From: Paralichthys olivaceus
Taxonomy: Eukaryota > Chordata > Actinopteri > Pleuronectiformes > Paralichthyidae
Direction of reading: 5' to 3'
Length of the DNA stretch: 64,000 nt
Assembly (NCBI RefSeq): GCF_024713975.1
Contig: NC_091104.1
Span: 9,195,580-9,259,579, forward strand
Shown: positions 32,889 to 44,055 of the stretch, in pieces
How the letters are laid out: each line of letters opens with the position of its first letter
How positions within the stretch are numbered: position 1 is the stretch's first letter
The notes under the pieces: model-generated
Told to the model about the DNA's origin: nothing
Databases searched by the model: none
What the model saw: only the letters and a program-made list of their open reading frames with translations
Translations under genes and position numbers: made by a program

Positions 32889-35283
32889 ATGGAGAACCTG
32901 CACCCCCACTGCCTTAAATGCATCAAAAGAAGATGCATGGTAAGACCAGAAGCGGGGGTTTCTTGCGACCTCATGTGCTGCCCTCTTGTTTGCGGGGCAG
33001 TTTTTCACTCATGTAAACTTGAGGAACATCGCCTGTTGTGTCCGTACGAGCGGCTGCCGTGCCTAAACAGTGGGTTTGGATGCCCCTTCTCAATTGCAAG
33101 GATCAGGATGGCAAAGCACCTGGAGACTTGCCCTGCAAGTATAGTATGTTGTACAATGGAGTGGAACCGCTGGCCCGTGAGCTACGCTGATCGCAAGTCT
33201 TATGAGAACTTGAGCAAAGACTTTGATGAGGTGGAGCAGCTGGACATGGCCTTGGCCCTGCAGGACCAGCGGATGTTGTTAGAGTCCCTGAAGGTTACGA
33301 CCACTGTGTCAAAGAATGGAGTTAAAGAAGCAGATGAAAAGAACAAGATGGCAACAGCGTCAAGTTTACCAGAGACAGTGTTAGGTAATAGAACAGTGGA
33401 AATGGAGGCAGAACCCTATACTGAGTTGTACAGCAGCTCATCGGAGACAAGTAGAAGTTTGGCAGCAGCTCTGGACATCCTCTCTAATTCTGCGGATATT
33501 GATGTAATTGTTGGGAATCTAAATGGGGAAAAGACTGATAAGAATGGAGCCCTCCACAACGGAGAAAATGGTGATAACCATAATGTTTATGTGGCTGAGG
33601 GTGGGAAGAATGTAGATATGCAGGAGAGCGACTCTGATTCAGAGTGTGAGCTTGGAGCAGTGGGTGGAGTTGACTTTGCTGTGAACACACATAGAGAAGG
33701 AGATGGAATTGGCTGGGGAGAAGAAAATGATTTTGTAGAGTTGTTTTTTGAGGAAAAGGAAGATATCATTGAGGAGCCAGTAAATGATTCCAATCTCATC
33801 TGGCCAGAGATGCCTCAGAATTTCATGCCCCTCGTGGCTCTGGGGCCTCCTGTGCCCCAACAAGCACCACTCTCACCCCCTATGCCATTGCTGCTTTCTG
33901 ATCATGCGAGAAATAACTTCTTGCAAGTGCAACACTTACCCAGTGAACTCAGGTATAGGTGCTTGGAGCGTAAACTACAGAATGTAGAAGTCCTAAGAGG
34001 TATTAGCATGTTCACATTTAATGGACGTCGGGCTCTGCTGTCAGACCCGTACTTGTTTCGAGCAAAGATGGAGGACAAGTCGGTTGATACGTCTGACCTA
34101 GAGGTAGCTGACGACCCCTTGGGTCTCCACGGCATCGACCTCATCACTGCAGCTTTGCTGTTTTGCCTCGGAGATTCTCCTGGGGGCAGAGGCATCTCAG
34201 ACAGCAGATTTGTTGATGGCTATCACATTGACTTTGGTACTCAGACATTCTCCTTCCCCTCAGCCATTCTTGCTACCAACACCATGGTGGGGGACATTGC
34301 TTCAGCCTCTGCCTGTGATCACGCCAGCCCACAGCTTTCCAACCCCAGCCCCTTCCACACTCTCAGGCTAGACCTGGTGCTTGAATGTGTGGCTCGATAC
34401 CAAACCAAACAACGCTCCATGTTCACTTTTGTGTGTGGGCAGTTGTTCCGGCGGGACGAGTTCTCGTCTCATTTCAAAAACGTACACGGAGATATCCACG
34501 CTGGACTTAACGGCTGGATGGAACAACGCTGCCCCTTGGCCTACTATGGCTGCACCTACTCCCAAAGACGATTCTGCCCATCGGTGCAGGGCTTCCGAAT
34601 AATCCACGACAGGCACCTCGGCTCTTTCGGGGTTAAACCTGGTCTACCTTTAAGAACGGGAGAAACCTTCCCAAGAAACACCTGCCACTTTGTTGATCAG
34701 TGCGATCAGTTCAGCAGTCTTCCATTCGAGGTTTTGCAACATGTAGCAAGCTTCCTGGACAGTTTCAGCTTGTGCCAACTATCCAGGGTGTCCCGCACCA
34801 TGAGGGATGTGTGTGCCAGTCTGCTTCAGATGCGTGGCATGGTCGTCCTGCTGTGGGAGAAGAAACGGCGTGCTGATGGTTCTTCTTCATGGCAGATCAC
34901 AGATAAGGTAAGTCTCCTGAAAGGACAGCATACGAATTTCATTGCACAGGGGATTTCCTGTGCATTTGACAATAAAAATCTTTGAATCTTGAATCTGTTC
35001 ACTAATCTGTTGTTTGGAAATGATGTATAATTATGCTCACTGCATGAAAGGTAATGGATCAATTCTGCTTCTCGTTCAGGTGTGGAGATTCAGTACAGCT
35101 TTCGGTACAGTGAACGAATGGAAGTTTGCCAACATCGCCAGCATGGCCGACCACCTCAAGAAGTGCAAGTTCAACACGATCAGTCGCCGGGAGGAGGCCA
35201 TCCCTCTGCCGTGCATGTGTTTCACCAGAGAGCTCACGAAAGAGGGCAGGTGTTTACGTTCAGTTCTCAAACCAGTAGCATAA
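32889..35283 (+). CDS. fbxo30: F-box only protein 30
   Basis: Substrate receptor of an SCF (SKP1-CUL1-F-box) ubiquitin ligase; in mammals it is linked to muscle mass and mammary development. Two coding exons, 32889-34907 and 35080-35283, join in phase 0 (DK|VWRF) to give 740 aa (human 745). The start MENLHPHCLKC follows an in-frame upstream stretch that is untranslated leader. A TRAF-type zinc-finger region with many Cys and His residues spans about 8-110 (CLKCIKRRCM, CCPLVCGAVFHSCKLEEH). An acidic, low-complexity centre follows. A second Cys/His stretch (CGQLFRRDEF, HFKNVHGDIHAG) lies near 520-560. The F-box lies near 615-655 (SLPFEVLQHVASFLD). The C-terminus EEAIPLPCMC...RSVLKPVA matches vertebrate FBXO30, not the muscle paralogue FBXO40. 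Nearly the whole protein is in one large exon, as in mammals. Confidence 0.97.
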
Positions 35284-38200
35284 GCGATGAAGTCAGTGTT
35301 TGGACATTTCTGAGGCCATCGGAATTCCTCCAGCGTTTACTGTGTTTAAAGACTTTTGTCTCTTCCAGCCTTAAAAAGATTTCAACTTCTGGTTGGATGT
35401 TAAAAACTGCTGGTTGTTGTTCGGTTCACAGTGGAACAAAAATCTTCCCTCCTAGAAATAAGACCCGGCCAGTTGTGGGCTGACGTTCTCGCAATCACAG
35501 ATCAGGATGGTCACAATCAAATTGAATTGCTAGCCTTGTGTTTCATGAGGGATTTATTAATACCATTGTACTGAAGTTCTACTATTATCTACTCTGACAT
35601 AGTGTAAATAATCAGATGTTATGATGTAGATTTTTTTATTTTTATATTGATAAGTCAGTACTGTGCTACACTGGAGGTAAGAGTAGAGCCTTAACTTGCG
35701 ATACACTTGATTTTCTAGTCTTGGGGTCGTTGAGAACATCTCAGTGAGATTTCTTTACTGCTTCCAGCTGTAACAGTTTACTGGTATCTTGCACGGTTTT
35801 ATATTGTATCATGATAGTGAGTGACCGTCTGTGTGTGTGTGTGCTGCTTAGAGCTCATAGGTTTCATGGCGTTAATGCTACATAGTACGACTGACCAAAC
35901 ATCTGTGGTCGCTCTCCACACTGTTGATGTTACTCAGCAGAAGCGTAGCACCATCATCAGCGTGTGGGGTGTGTTTAGTGGTTTGGTATGTGGAGCTGAA
36001 ATTACAGCAGTAACAAAGGGTTCTCTTCTGTTCTTCTCTCACCTCTGACCAATGAGCTGGCATATTGGTCAGGATGAGAATAGTTTTCTCTGAAAATCTA
36101 AATGTAGCAAGTGACAGAACAGGGCACACAGTGAATATAAGAATCCATCAGCGACCATCGACGATGACGAGGAAGGTTTGTTTCCCTCCCTCAGTGTCAG
36201 ACCTCAGAAACCCCTGCTGGTCAGGTGTTTACGACTACAGCAGGCACACACTTCCCTCCAGTAACTAGCATCACTAATAATGTTCACATTCATTATTTAT
36301 CATGTGAGTATGTTTAAGGCACTACATGTCACACTTTGTTCAAATGTTTTGGTGTCTCAGGGTTACCTTTGTCTCGCAGCAGATTGTGCGTGTGGTCAAC
36401 GAAATAGCTCAGACTGACACGCTGACTTGATTCTTGTGGGGTCTTACAGCCGACTGGTGTACCACTCAGTATTATTACTACATAGTGTGTGTGTGTGTGT
36501 GTATTTTGCAGTGGTGGACTAACAAATGAAAAGTTTTTTGGATTTGTCTTCCCATCAGGAATAACTGAACCAGGACGTCAGCTGTTTGTTGAATGTTCTT
36601 TAAAAACATGGAGTGATCAAAATTGTTTGGATTTGGTATTTAGGTCTAACAACACATGGACACAGTTTTAAGTAGATCACGTTCTTGGTTTAAAAATGTC
36701 ACAAAAAACTGAAAAAATTTATATTCCTTTGAGGGGCAAAAACATTTTGTTGTTGTTTTTTATAGTTTTGAAGTCAGATTTAAAGCCCAAGTGATTTTTA
36801 ATCTGTTTTTTTATTCTAATAAGTCTTGAGTTTTGGTTTATTTTCCTATTTTTGTACTGGTACTTTTATTTGGAAAGAGAAAAGAGACAAAATCTGTAAA
36901 GTCTGGATTTGTATTTGGAATATTGATTTGCACATGAAGGTATGTACTGTAACATTAGAAACCTGAGGGTTTTTTTCTCCCTTGTGCTCTGCATGAGTTT
37001 GATGTCTTTGGAAAATGAATCAGTCAGTCCAGTTGCAGACATGTTGATTCAGTTTGATTTCATATGAGCCATTACATAAAAAAACAAATCTTGTATCATG
37101 ATGAATTTCTGTCAGATCTGCCTCATTCCTCAAGTTCTAACCTTTTTAATTTGATGAAGTGGAATGGGGACCTGAGCTTTCAGTCACTAAATGTTTGTCA
37201 TCTGCAGCACACTCTTGTTTTTCTTTCATTTCAATGCAGACAGGTCTTTGCAGGCACCTGGAGTGTATCAGCATTTCATCCGAATTCATTGTTGTTTTTT
37301 TCCACTCCTGCTGAATGAGGTGTACGTGTGTTTTTCACAACAATATGCCAGCTTCATTTGTTGTTCGACTTTTGAAGCATTTTAATAAAGAGGCTCTCGG
37401 TTTTTAAAATGTTTGGTTCTTTTTCAGCTCCCCAGTTTACTGTAGCTGTTTCCACCACTGTGCTAACACATAACTCACTAATGGGTCATACTGGAAAAAG
37501 TGTTAACACAGATTCATTGAGGTAAATAAAGTTAAATATTCTCACTTTGGATTAAAGCTCCAAAAACTTAATGGACAGAAAAGGGGGACACATTTCATGC
37601 TAAGTGACAGAGGACGGGGTATTTACAGGTTATGTCCTGTTGACAGTAGAGAGTAAAATTTCACAATGAACTGTAAAGTTATTGCTCTAATAGTGGAGAC
37701 AGCTAGATGGCGCCAGAACACCACAAGTTCCTCTTCCCGTGTTAAAAAAACATTCAGTAGCTTATTCCTCCACTAGTTATATATTCATGTTATTGTAATA
37801 GGATAAAACAATAAGACAAAACTGAATTACATCACATCTTGTTCCCTATAATGAAGTTTTCTTTGCACGTTTCAAGGCATTTAAAATGTAATTTTTATTG
37901 CATCTTATTCTGTTCTAAAAAAATTGAATAGTTCAATTATTGGTGTCACTTTTTGCTGGTGCTGATGCAAAATTATTTCAGTTAAAACAATCAGAAGCTA
38001 TAGCTGCTTCCGCTTGTTAAGTCTCCAGTTAAAATACCTGTTAAATAAAAAAACACAGGAGGTGAACCACGTCCTTTGAATATTTGTGGCTGGGGGCCAC
38101 AGTTTTGTCTAGATTTGGACAAGATCATTCATTCACAGTTCGCATGCGCTGCCTATATTTACCCCAAACTACAAGGGGAAACAAAAATCAACCTGGAACC

Positions 38201-38497
38201 GTTTGTCAGCTGAGTTCAGGTGTTTCCCCCTCTGTGGGTTTTGAACCAGTGAAGCTTTGTTGGCTGTGTAAAACAGAAATCAGCTCAGACAATGAACATA
38301 TTGCTATAATTAGCAAACACTTCAGAGCCTGTAGATTCATGAACGGTGAAACAGAAATGATTGTGCGGAAGATCAAAGCTCAGGCAGTTTGTCAAGAAAG
38401 AGCATCGGGACAGAGATTCAGAAGTTACATGATGTTTTACTAAACACCGCATGGTTTGTTTTTCTATAGATGTAGTGAAGTTTAAAATGTCACCATC
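35284..38497. other. fbxo30 3' UTR and spacer
   Basis: No coding sequence is supported. The first 2.1 kb is probably fbxo30 3' UTR, with a short GT microsatellite near 36485-36501. The interval 37500-38490 is AT-rich spacer. Around 37700 a phrase like GACAGCTAGATGGCGCCAGA suggests a repeat fragment of unknown family. Confidence 0.45.
37384..37389 (+). terminator. fbxo30: fbxo30 polyadenylation signal
   Basis: AATAAA about 2.1 kb after the stop and followed by a T-rich then GT-containing stretch. The interval 35284-37400 shows no other gene and is best read as a long 3' UTR, typical of this gene family. Earlier cleavage is possible. Confidence 0.45.
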
Positions 38498-38580
38498 TAC
38501 CAGGAGTGGGGTTTGAACCCACGAGGACTATTGTCCATTGGATCTTAAGTCCAACGCCTTAACCACTCGGCCATCCTGGT
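38498..38580 (-). tRNA. tRNA-Leu (anticodon TAA)
   Basis: On the minus strand 83 nt fold as a class II tRNA. The acceptor ACCAGGA pairs with TCCTGGT and is followed by discriminator A. The D-arm has TGGCCGAGTGG (A box). The anticodon stem GTTGGA/TCCAAT encloses the loop CTTAAGA with anticodon TAA. There is a long variable arm (GGACAATAGTCC). The T-arm GTGGG-TTCAAAC-CCCAC contains the B box. No intron and no encoded CCA were seen. About 12 nt downstream (38483-38486 on the plus strand) is a TTTT tract able to end RNA polymerase III transcription. It looks intact. It stands alone between fbxo30 and stx11. Confidence 0.96.
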
Positions 38581-40123
38581 GCACATGCCTCTGTCAATAC
38601 AAAAGTCATGAGCAGAATTCAAACACGTGACTAACACAACAATGTGAGGGCAACAAGAGAGTCTACCTGAGCAGACACATGACGCCACAGTGCAAATACA
38701 GCCAGTCATGCTGCTAGCAAATGTCACACACATACACAGACCACAGGGTGCTGCTGAGGAAATGCAATCATTGCACACAAATTGCAAAACTGAGAAGAGG
38801 CAGCAGTGTCTCTCATGTTGTGTGCAATGACCCCAGTCACAGAGGATCTCAGCTTCAGTTCACCAGATACTAACTGCAATGTCTGTCTCATACAGAAAAC
38901 ACAAAGGTCTCTTTAGTTTCATTCTCATACACCGACAGTACAGAGGGACAAGGGCGGCTGTGCAAACATGAAGTCCTCTGACATGATTAGTTTCCTTGTC
39001 TCTCTGTTGTTGTCGCTCCGCCTGAATGAACACAAAGGAAAACCAAGGGAAACCTGAACAGGTCTCATTATTAAATCACATTTAATACACCAGATCTGGA
39101 TTTTTATATGGATCTGCTTCAAACTGCACAAACTCATAAATATCTTTATAAACACCTTATCTCACAATGTTAAAGAAAGTGGGAAACTAATCCTAGATCC
39201 GACCCCCAGATCCAGATCTTCACTAAAAATGAAATAGTTCTTCCTTGGATCATGCTTCAGTGCTCCATAAAATACAATAGGGATTAGTTATTGTGTAATC
39301 CTGCTAACCAACTAACAAACAAACAAATGCAGAACTTCTCTGTGGACAAAATGACTTCATATGTAGTTCATAAGTGACGCCCCAGATGTATGAGAGACTT
39401 AGTTCCCTGTTTACAGTTTGTTACAGTTCATTTAAAGTTTAAATGTTTAAAACTAACCAACTAGATGAAAACATAACCTCCATTCCAGAGGTGAATATGA
39501 CTGATGTGTTTGGTTCTGAGGTCATGATCAGCAACAGCTACAGGGAAACGTGGGATTGAAGCTCAGACACTTTAATCAGTCTTAAGAAGCCCAAAGCTCT
39601 CGGCCTGTAGCTGATGATAACTATATACGTATTACAAATCCACACTGATCTATTTTTCCTCCCCTGCTAACCACAATCAGTAGCTGTGTGTTTTGTTTTC
39701 ACTACAAAAGGTTCACATGAAGTTCCGATTTCCAGCTTTAGATTTTCATTCAGGCTGTAAAAACAAGCCGCTCTGAGACATTTATTTATAAGTAAATTAT
39801 ATTTTACATCACTTAAATATCTTGCAACACAACTTACAGAGCTGAAAGTTAAAAGGAAAGAAGGCTGAGGTCTGTGCATTAAAATAACAGCTCAGATGTC
39901 TAATCATGCAGAGGCTGAACTCCGTAACAATCAGGAAACCATATCTTACTAAACAATGTTTGCATATGAATATGTGGTTGGAAACTGGCCCAGTAAAGAA
40001 AATAGACGGGTATGAAATTTCAACACAGCTGCTGCTTGAAAATGGAGTCACAGAGTAAAACAACACAATATTATATAACTTTTTAATCTAGACTCAAGGC
40101 TTTGATGAAGAAAACATGTTGCC
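38581..40123. other. Spacer downstream of stx11 with a repeat copy
   Basis: No gene was found. Family A repeat copy 2 lies at about 39166-39345. The last few hundred bases before 40124 should be the 3' UTR of the neighbouring minus-strand syntaxin gene; possible ATTAAA and AATAAA signals lie near 40082 and 39781. Confidence 0.5.
39166..39345 (-). repeat. Teleost interspersed repeat, family A, copy 2
   Basis: On the minus strand it reads TTTGTTTGTTTGTTAG, GTTAGCAGGATTACACAA, TGATCCAAGGAAGAACT, GAAGATCTGGATCTGG and CACTTTCTTTAACATTG. The same phrases in the same order occur in copy 4 at the right end of the window. Confidence 0.55.
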
Positions 40124-41005
40124 TCAGTTGCAGCAGGGGAAGCAACAGCAGAAGAGTTTTTTGCACGGATTGTTTCTCTTGTATTTCACGGCCTTCTTGA
40201 CCTGAGTCGCAGCCACGGCGACATAGTCCTGAGTTGCACCGACGTTGGCCTCGATGTTGTTCATCATGCAGCCCTGCTCCTCCACCAGCATGGCCATCTG
40301 GAAGAAGAGCTCATGGATGTCCCTGATGCGGCCCTCCAGCTCCAGAAGCTCCTTGTGGCGGTTCTCGATCTCGTTGAGCGCCGACCTCGCGGTCTTTCCC
40401 TCCAGGAGGAGGTTGTCCGAGAAGACGTTCCACTTGCCCGTCTCGATCATCTCGTCTATCTGCTCCCTGCTCACCTCCTTGCCCATGATCTCCGCCTGCC
40501 TCTGGATGCGCGTCTTGCAGTTCTCCCTTTGCACCATCTCGGCCTCGTTGTACTCGGACATGGTGCCGTGGAAGGTGTTGGTCAGAGACACGTACTGCGA
40601 ACGCACCATGCGGGCTATAGCTGAGGTAGATCCGTGTTCCTCCTCCAGGTGCTTGCAGAACCTCCCCATCTTCTCCAGCCGAGCGTAAATGGCCTCCCCT
40701 CGGGCCTTGATGTTCCGGCCCAGAGCGTTGGAGTCCCGCTTGATGCTGCTTATCCTCCTGACGGATGTGAGAAACCTGGTGTTCTGTTTTCCGAGACGCT
40801 TCACGTCCATTTTGAACAGCAGCATTTCCTTCTTCATGGCCTGGGCCTCCTTGTAGATGCCGTCCATCAGGTCCTCTGCCTCAAACACGATGGCATGTTG
40901 CTCTAAGGGCTCCTCTTCCTCAGGGCTGTGGTTCTCCTCAGGTCTCTGCTCCTCCTCTGTAGACTTGGAGGTTAAGGTCTGCAGCTCACACAGCCGGTCT
41001 CTCAT
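40124..41005 (-). CDS. stx11: Syntaxin-11-like protein, copy 1
   Basis: Q-SNARE of the syntaxin family. Mammalian STX11 works in late endosome and lytic granule fusion in lymphocytes. One coding exon gives 293 aa (human 287). A splice acceptor, CTCTTGCAG, lies 5 nt before the ATG, so the 5' UTR is in another exon. N-terminal helices with LGKQNTRFLTSVRR and SSIKRDSNALGRNIKARGE match STX11, as do RENCKTRIQRQAEIMGKEVS and TGKWNVFSDNLL. The SNARE helix follows ALNEIENRHKELLELEGRI, with the Q-layer glutamine near the EEQGCMMNNIE stretch. There is no membrane helix; the tail KKLFCCCFPCCN is a cysteine cluster expected to be palmitoylated, the hallmark of STX11. It is in tandem with copy 2. Zebrafish has a comparable stx11b.1/stx11b.2 pair. 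Confidence 0.95.
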   Translation of the reverse strand: MRDRLCELQTLTSKSTEEEQRPEENHSPEEEEPLEQHAIVFEAEDLMDGIYKEAQAMKKEMLLFKMDVKRLGKQNTRFLTSVRRISSIKRDSNALGRNIKARGEAIYARLEKMGRFCKHLEEEHGSTSAIARMVRSQYVSLTNTFHGTMSEYNEAEMVQRENCKTRIQRQAEIMGKEVSREQIDEMIETGKWNVFSDNLLLEGKTARSALNEIENRHKELLELEGRIRDIHELFFQMAMLVEEQGCMMNNIEANVGATQDYVAVAATQVKKAVKYKRNNPCKKLFCCCFPCCN

Positions 41006-41224
41006 CTCACCTGCAAGAGGAGTCAGGAACTTTTACTGACCTCTTAACAGAAATAGTTTGACATTCAATAGCTTTGCTCTGTCCAGCGATAATAAAATCC
41101 CCCTATCAGTCGTTCTACATCAACAAATAAGAAATTAGAGTTTCATTTGTCCGTTTTATAGTTGCAGCGAAAAGTGGCAGATTTTGTAACCCTTACACTC
41201 AGCCAGTCCTGCCGTGATCCAGTT

Positions 41225-41330
41225 TCATTACCTCTGCCATGTATGGAGGTTCTGTTTTCACGCCGGTTTTATTGTTTGTTGGTTTGTTTGTGTGCAGGAT
41301 TGCACAACAAGCAACAGCACCTCTGAAATT
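41225..41330 (+). repeat. Teleost interspersed repeat, family A, copy 3 (fragment)
   Basis: It reads CATTACCTCTGCCATGTATG, GAGGTTCTGTTTTCACGCCG, TTTGTTGGTTTGTTTGTG and TGCAGGATTGCACAACAAGC, matching the left part of the family seen at 400-620. Confidence 0.45.
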
Positions 41331-42101
41331 CACCAGGTAACACATAATATCATGTGTATTTACATTTTACCAAAACCAGAGGGAAACAACAAGCTGTTAT
41401 TTTATGAGGGATTTCCCCAGAGACTCCAGGAGACTAACCCCCAAATCGTTTTCTCATGTATCATCACAGCCCCTTCGATTTATCTGGTGTTCATTTGGAG
41501 CAGTCTAACTCCTGGGTTTGGAACATATACCTTCTTTCTTTCAATATTGTCATTTCTAGGAGTTATTTTCTTACAGAAATATTAATCATTTTTAACAATG
41601 AATAAGTATTTTTTTATTTATAGTTTGTATGTATGTATGCATATCTTTGTATAGTGGGACTTGGAAACTTGAATATAAAGACTAAATTGAAAAGTGCAGA
41701 GTACCAGTTATGCTTCATTGCAGTGTAAGATGTGTTTTCTATAGAGAGACAGACTATAAACTTTAAACTCCTCTGAAGGAAGTTGCTGAGTAACTTCCTC
41801 AGCTCAGACCTTCAAATCAAATACAGGGCGTCGACCTGAGACTGTTAGTTCCTGTCAAGGTCATTTGTTTGATGCAAATAATAAATAAAGGAAAATAATG
41901 TCACTAATAAACCACAGAGCATCATTGGTGATGAAAAGCCAGCATCATGAGGGAAAAAGAAAAACTAACAACAAGTCTGTGATGAGTTAATGATCCGTAA
42001 ATCACTATCACTATCACTATAAACTACGATTGTCTGAGTCCATTTTTCATCATCAGGTCTATAGGTGTGTACAAGCGCCTCGAACAACAGTGTGCACTTA
42101 C

Positions 42102-42215
42102 CTTGTTGTGTTTTCCTCCAGTGGTGCTGTGGTATAGAAGTCGATAAAGCAGGAGAGGAGACCAAAGAGACGCTAATTTCCTCTTCTTCTCTCGGTTGTA
42201 AGAGCACATTTCAAC
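42102..42215 (-). promoter_or_regulatory. stx11: Probable 5' noncoding exon of stx11 copy 1
   Basis: On the minus strand a donor ACACAACAAG|GTAAGT lies at 42102/42101, about 1.1 kb upstream of the copy 1 acceptor. It would supply the spliced 5' leader that copy 1 requires. The upstream border is not defined. A CA/CT microsatellite lies just beyond at 42260-42315. Confidence 0.4.
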
Positions 42216-42258
42216 ATGTACAAGAGTCAAAGTGTGTTTCAAGAGGTCTCTCTGTCAC

Positions 42259-42259
<1 letters not shown>

Positions 42260-42296
<37 letters not shown>

Positions 42297-42315
42297 CGCT
42301 CTCTCTCTCTCTCTC
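42260..42315. repeat. (CA)n and (CT)n microsatellite
   Basis: About 15 CA units, a CG-interrupted CA run, then about 8 CT units. It lies upstream of stx11 copy 1. Confidence 0.95.
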
Positions 42316-42734
42316 ACACTCACACACAGAGTGACGCTGTGTGTGTGAGTCAGACAGGCAGCAGCAGGTACTAACACGGAAGATCACGCCTTCTCTCTCT
42401 GCATTTCACACTCTTCACCACTTCTCCAGTTTGTGTTTGAGTGAGAGGTTTTTATTTTGTTTCTCTTTTCTTTTCTTCTTGCGTTTACACAGAGGGGCGA
42501 ATTCTATGTCCAACATCTGTGCACGATTCCTGCTTCTGTAAGATCAACATTTAAGTCATTCATTTGACTGTAAGCTCTTTAAACAAAAACATTTTGGAAA
42601 CTGTGATCTTCAAAAAAAGCTTAGAAAATAACAAACTGTCATATTTATTGTTATATTTATTGCTGTATTATTAGTAACTGGGACCAGTGCCCCCGGACCC
42701 CACCCATGTATTCATCCCTGGTGCAGACTGTGAA

Positions 42735-42860
42735 AATACTTCATTATAAGTAAAAGTACTGCAATGAAACCGTTATTAAGTATAGAGGTGGAATGTAACA
42801 CAGTACATTTGGTACAATTATTTACATTACACCAGTGGCTTTTGATTATACACAATTTTA
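42735..42860. repeat. Short DNA-element-like repeat fragment
   Basis: It contains TTATAAGTAAAAGTACTGCA, and GTGGAATGTAACACAGTACA near 42788. Both phrases recur in many teleost intergenic regions as parts of short nonautonomous elements. A similar AGTACATTTATTG phrase is at about 45972. Boundaries are not resolved. Confidence 0.3.
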
Positions 42861-43197
42861 TGCCAGTTTCTTTTAGATTTCCTATTAAATAATAAACACA
42901 GCATTAGTTTAATAAATCTCTCTGAACTATGTACGTTGATTTCTATTGTTTATCATTAACTCATGTTTGAAAATGGAATAACTTCACGTCATCTTCATCA
43001 ATGTTCAGGTTGTTCAACAAACTGTCCCTGATCCATCGACTGTTCACTCTGTCTGAACCAACATCTGGAAAACCACTGCAGTTCAGCTACAGTCTCACAA
43101 TATTCTACAACACTGACGGCTCCGGATGGCCCAGTGGTGCAGTTCTGACCACACAGATCACTGAAGCTGATCCAAACCCTGTGGCCCCTCATCACAC

Positions 43198-44055
43198 CTA
43201 TGTGTTATAACATGGGAAGCAGCCACAGAACATCTTCTTGAAGGGGTTGTTTTTATCCGATGCAGTGGCTTTATCCAGCTGGGCTGATGCCTCCTGAACG
43301 GCCACGTCAGCACTTTGGACACTTTTCTGGATGCTTTCGAAGGAGGTCCCCTGGTCCTCTATGAGCAGGGCCACATCCAGGAACAGCTCCTGGATCCCCT
43401 CCATCCTCTTCTGCAACTCCAGCAGCTCCTTGTGACGACTCTCGATCTGCAGTAAGGCAGAGCGGGCCGTTTTGCCCTCCACCTGGACGCTGAACACGTT
43501 CAACTCCTCGCCCTCCATCATCTCTTCCAGCTGCTCCTCGCTCACCTCCCTGCCCACCACCTCCATCTGCCTCTGGATCTGACGTTTACAAGCATCCCTG
43601 TGGCTCATCTCTGTGTTGTTGTAGCTGGACATAGCCTCCTGCAGAGCACTGCTCAGACACTGGTACTGTGTCCGAGCGATCCGCGCTGTGGAGTCAGAGC
43701 TGCCACGCTGATCCTCCAGTTCCCCTCTGAGAGCGTTCATCATGTGCAGCCGCTGCAGAACACCTTCTCCTCTGCGTTTAATATCTGCCCCGATTGCATT
43801 GGAGTCTCGCTTGTTAGCAGTGGTGTGTGTGGTTTTGTTTAGGGCCTGGTAGTTCACATCTTTCAGATCAGTGATGTCGTTGTGGATCTGCTGGATCTCC
43901 AGACGTATCTCTTGGGCCTCCTGCAGGACACCATCCAGGTCCTGGCCACAGTGTGATCCTGCGGCCTCTGGTCCTGACAGGTCCTCCAGCTCCACTCCAC
44001 TGAAACCCTCAGAGTCAATCTGCACCTGATGAAGGTGTATTAGCCTGTCCCTCAT
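43198..44055 (-). CDS. stx11: Syntaxin-11-like protein, copy 2
   Basis: Tandem paralogue of the gene at 40124-41005, 285 aa in one coding exon. I chose the start MRDRLIHLH at 44055 because the acceptor CTCGCTCTCAG lies 2 nt before it and MRDRL matches copy 1. The longer upstream frame would translate through that splice site. Shared blocks: KRDSNAIGADIKRRGEG, TARIARTQYQCLSSALQEAM, RDACKRQIQRQMEVVGREVS, GKTARSALLQIESRHKELLEL. The tail NNPFKKMFCGCFPCYNT keeps a cysteine cluster with fewer cysteines than copy 1 and has no membrane helix. It is more diverged from mammalian STX11 than copy 1, chiefly in the N-terminal third. The frame is intact, so it is probably functional. Confidence 0.93.
   Translation of the reverse strand: MRDRLIHLHQVQIDSEGFSGVELEDLSGPEAAGSHCGQDLDGVLQEAQEIRLEIQQIHNDITDLKDVNYQALNKTTHTTANKRDSNAIGADIKRRGEGVLQRLHMMNALRGELEDQRGSSDSTARIARTQYQCLSSALQEAMSSYNNTEMSHRDACKRQIQRQMEVVGREVSEEQLEEMMEGEELNVFSVQVEGKTARSALLQIESRHKELLELQKRMEGIQELFLDVALLIEDQGTSFESIQKSVQSADVAVQEASAQLDKATASDKNNPFKKMFCGCFPCYNT

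Noticed and set aside
34905-34985. Read-through end of the fbxo30 large exon frame (KVSLLKGQHTNF...)
   Set aside because: It lies past the GTAAGT donor at 34908; the spliced C-terminus VWRF...LKPVA matches FBXO30.
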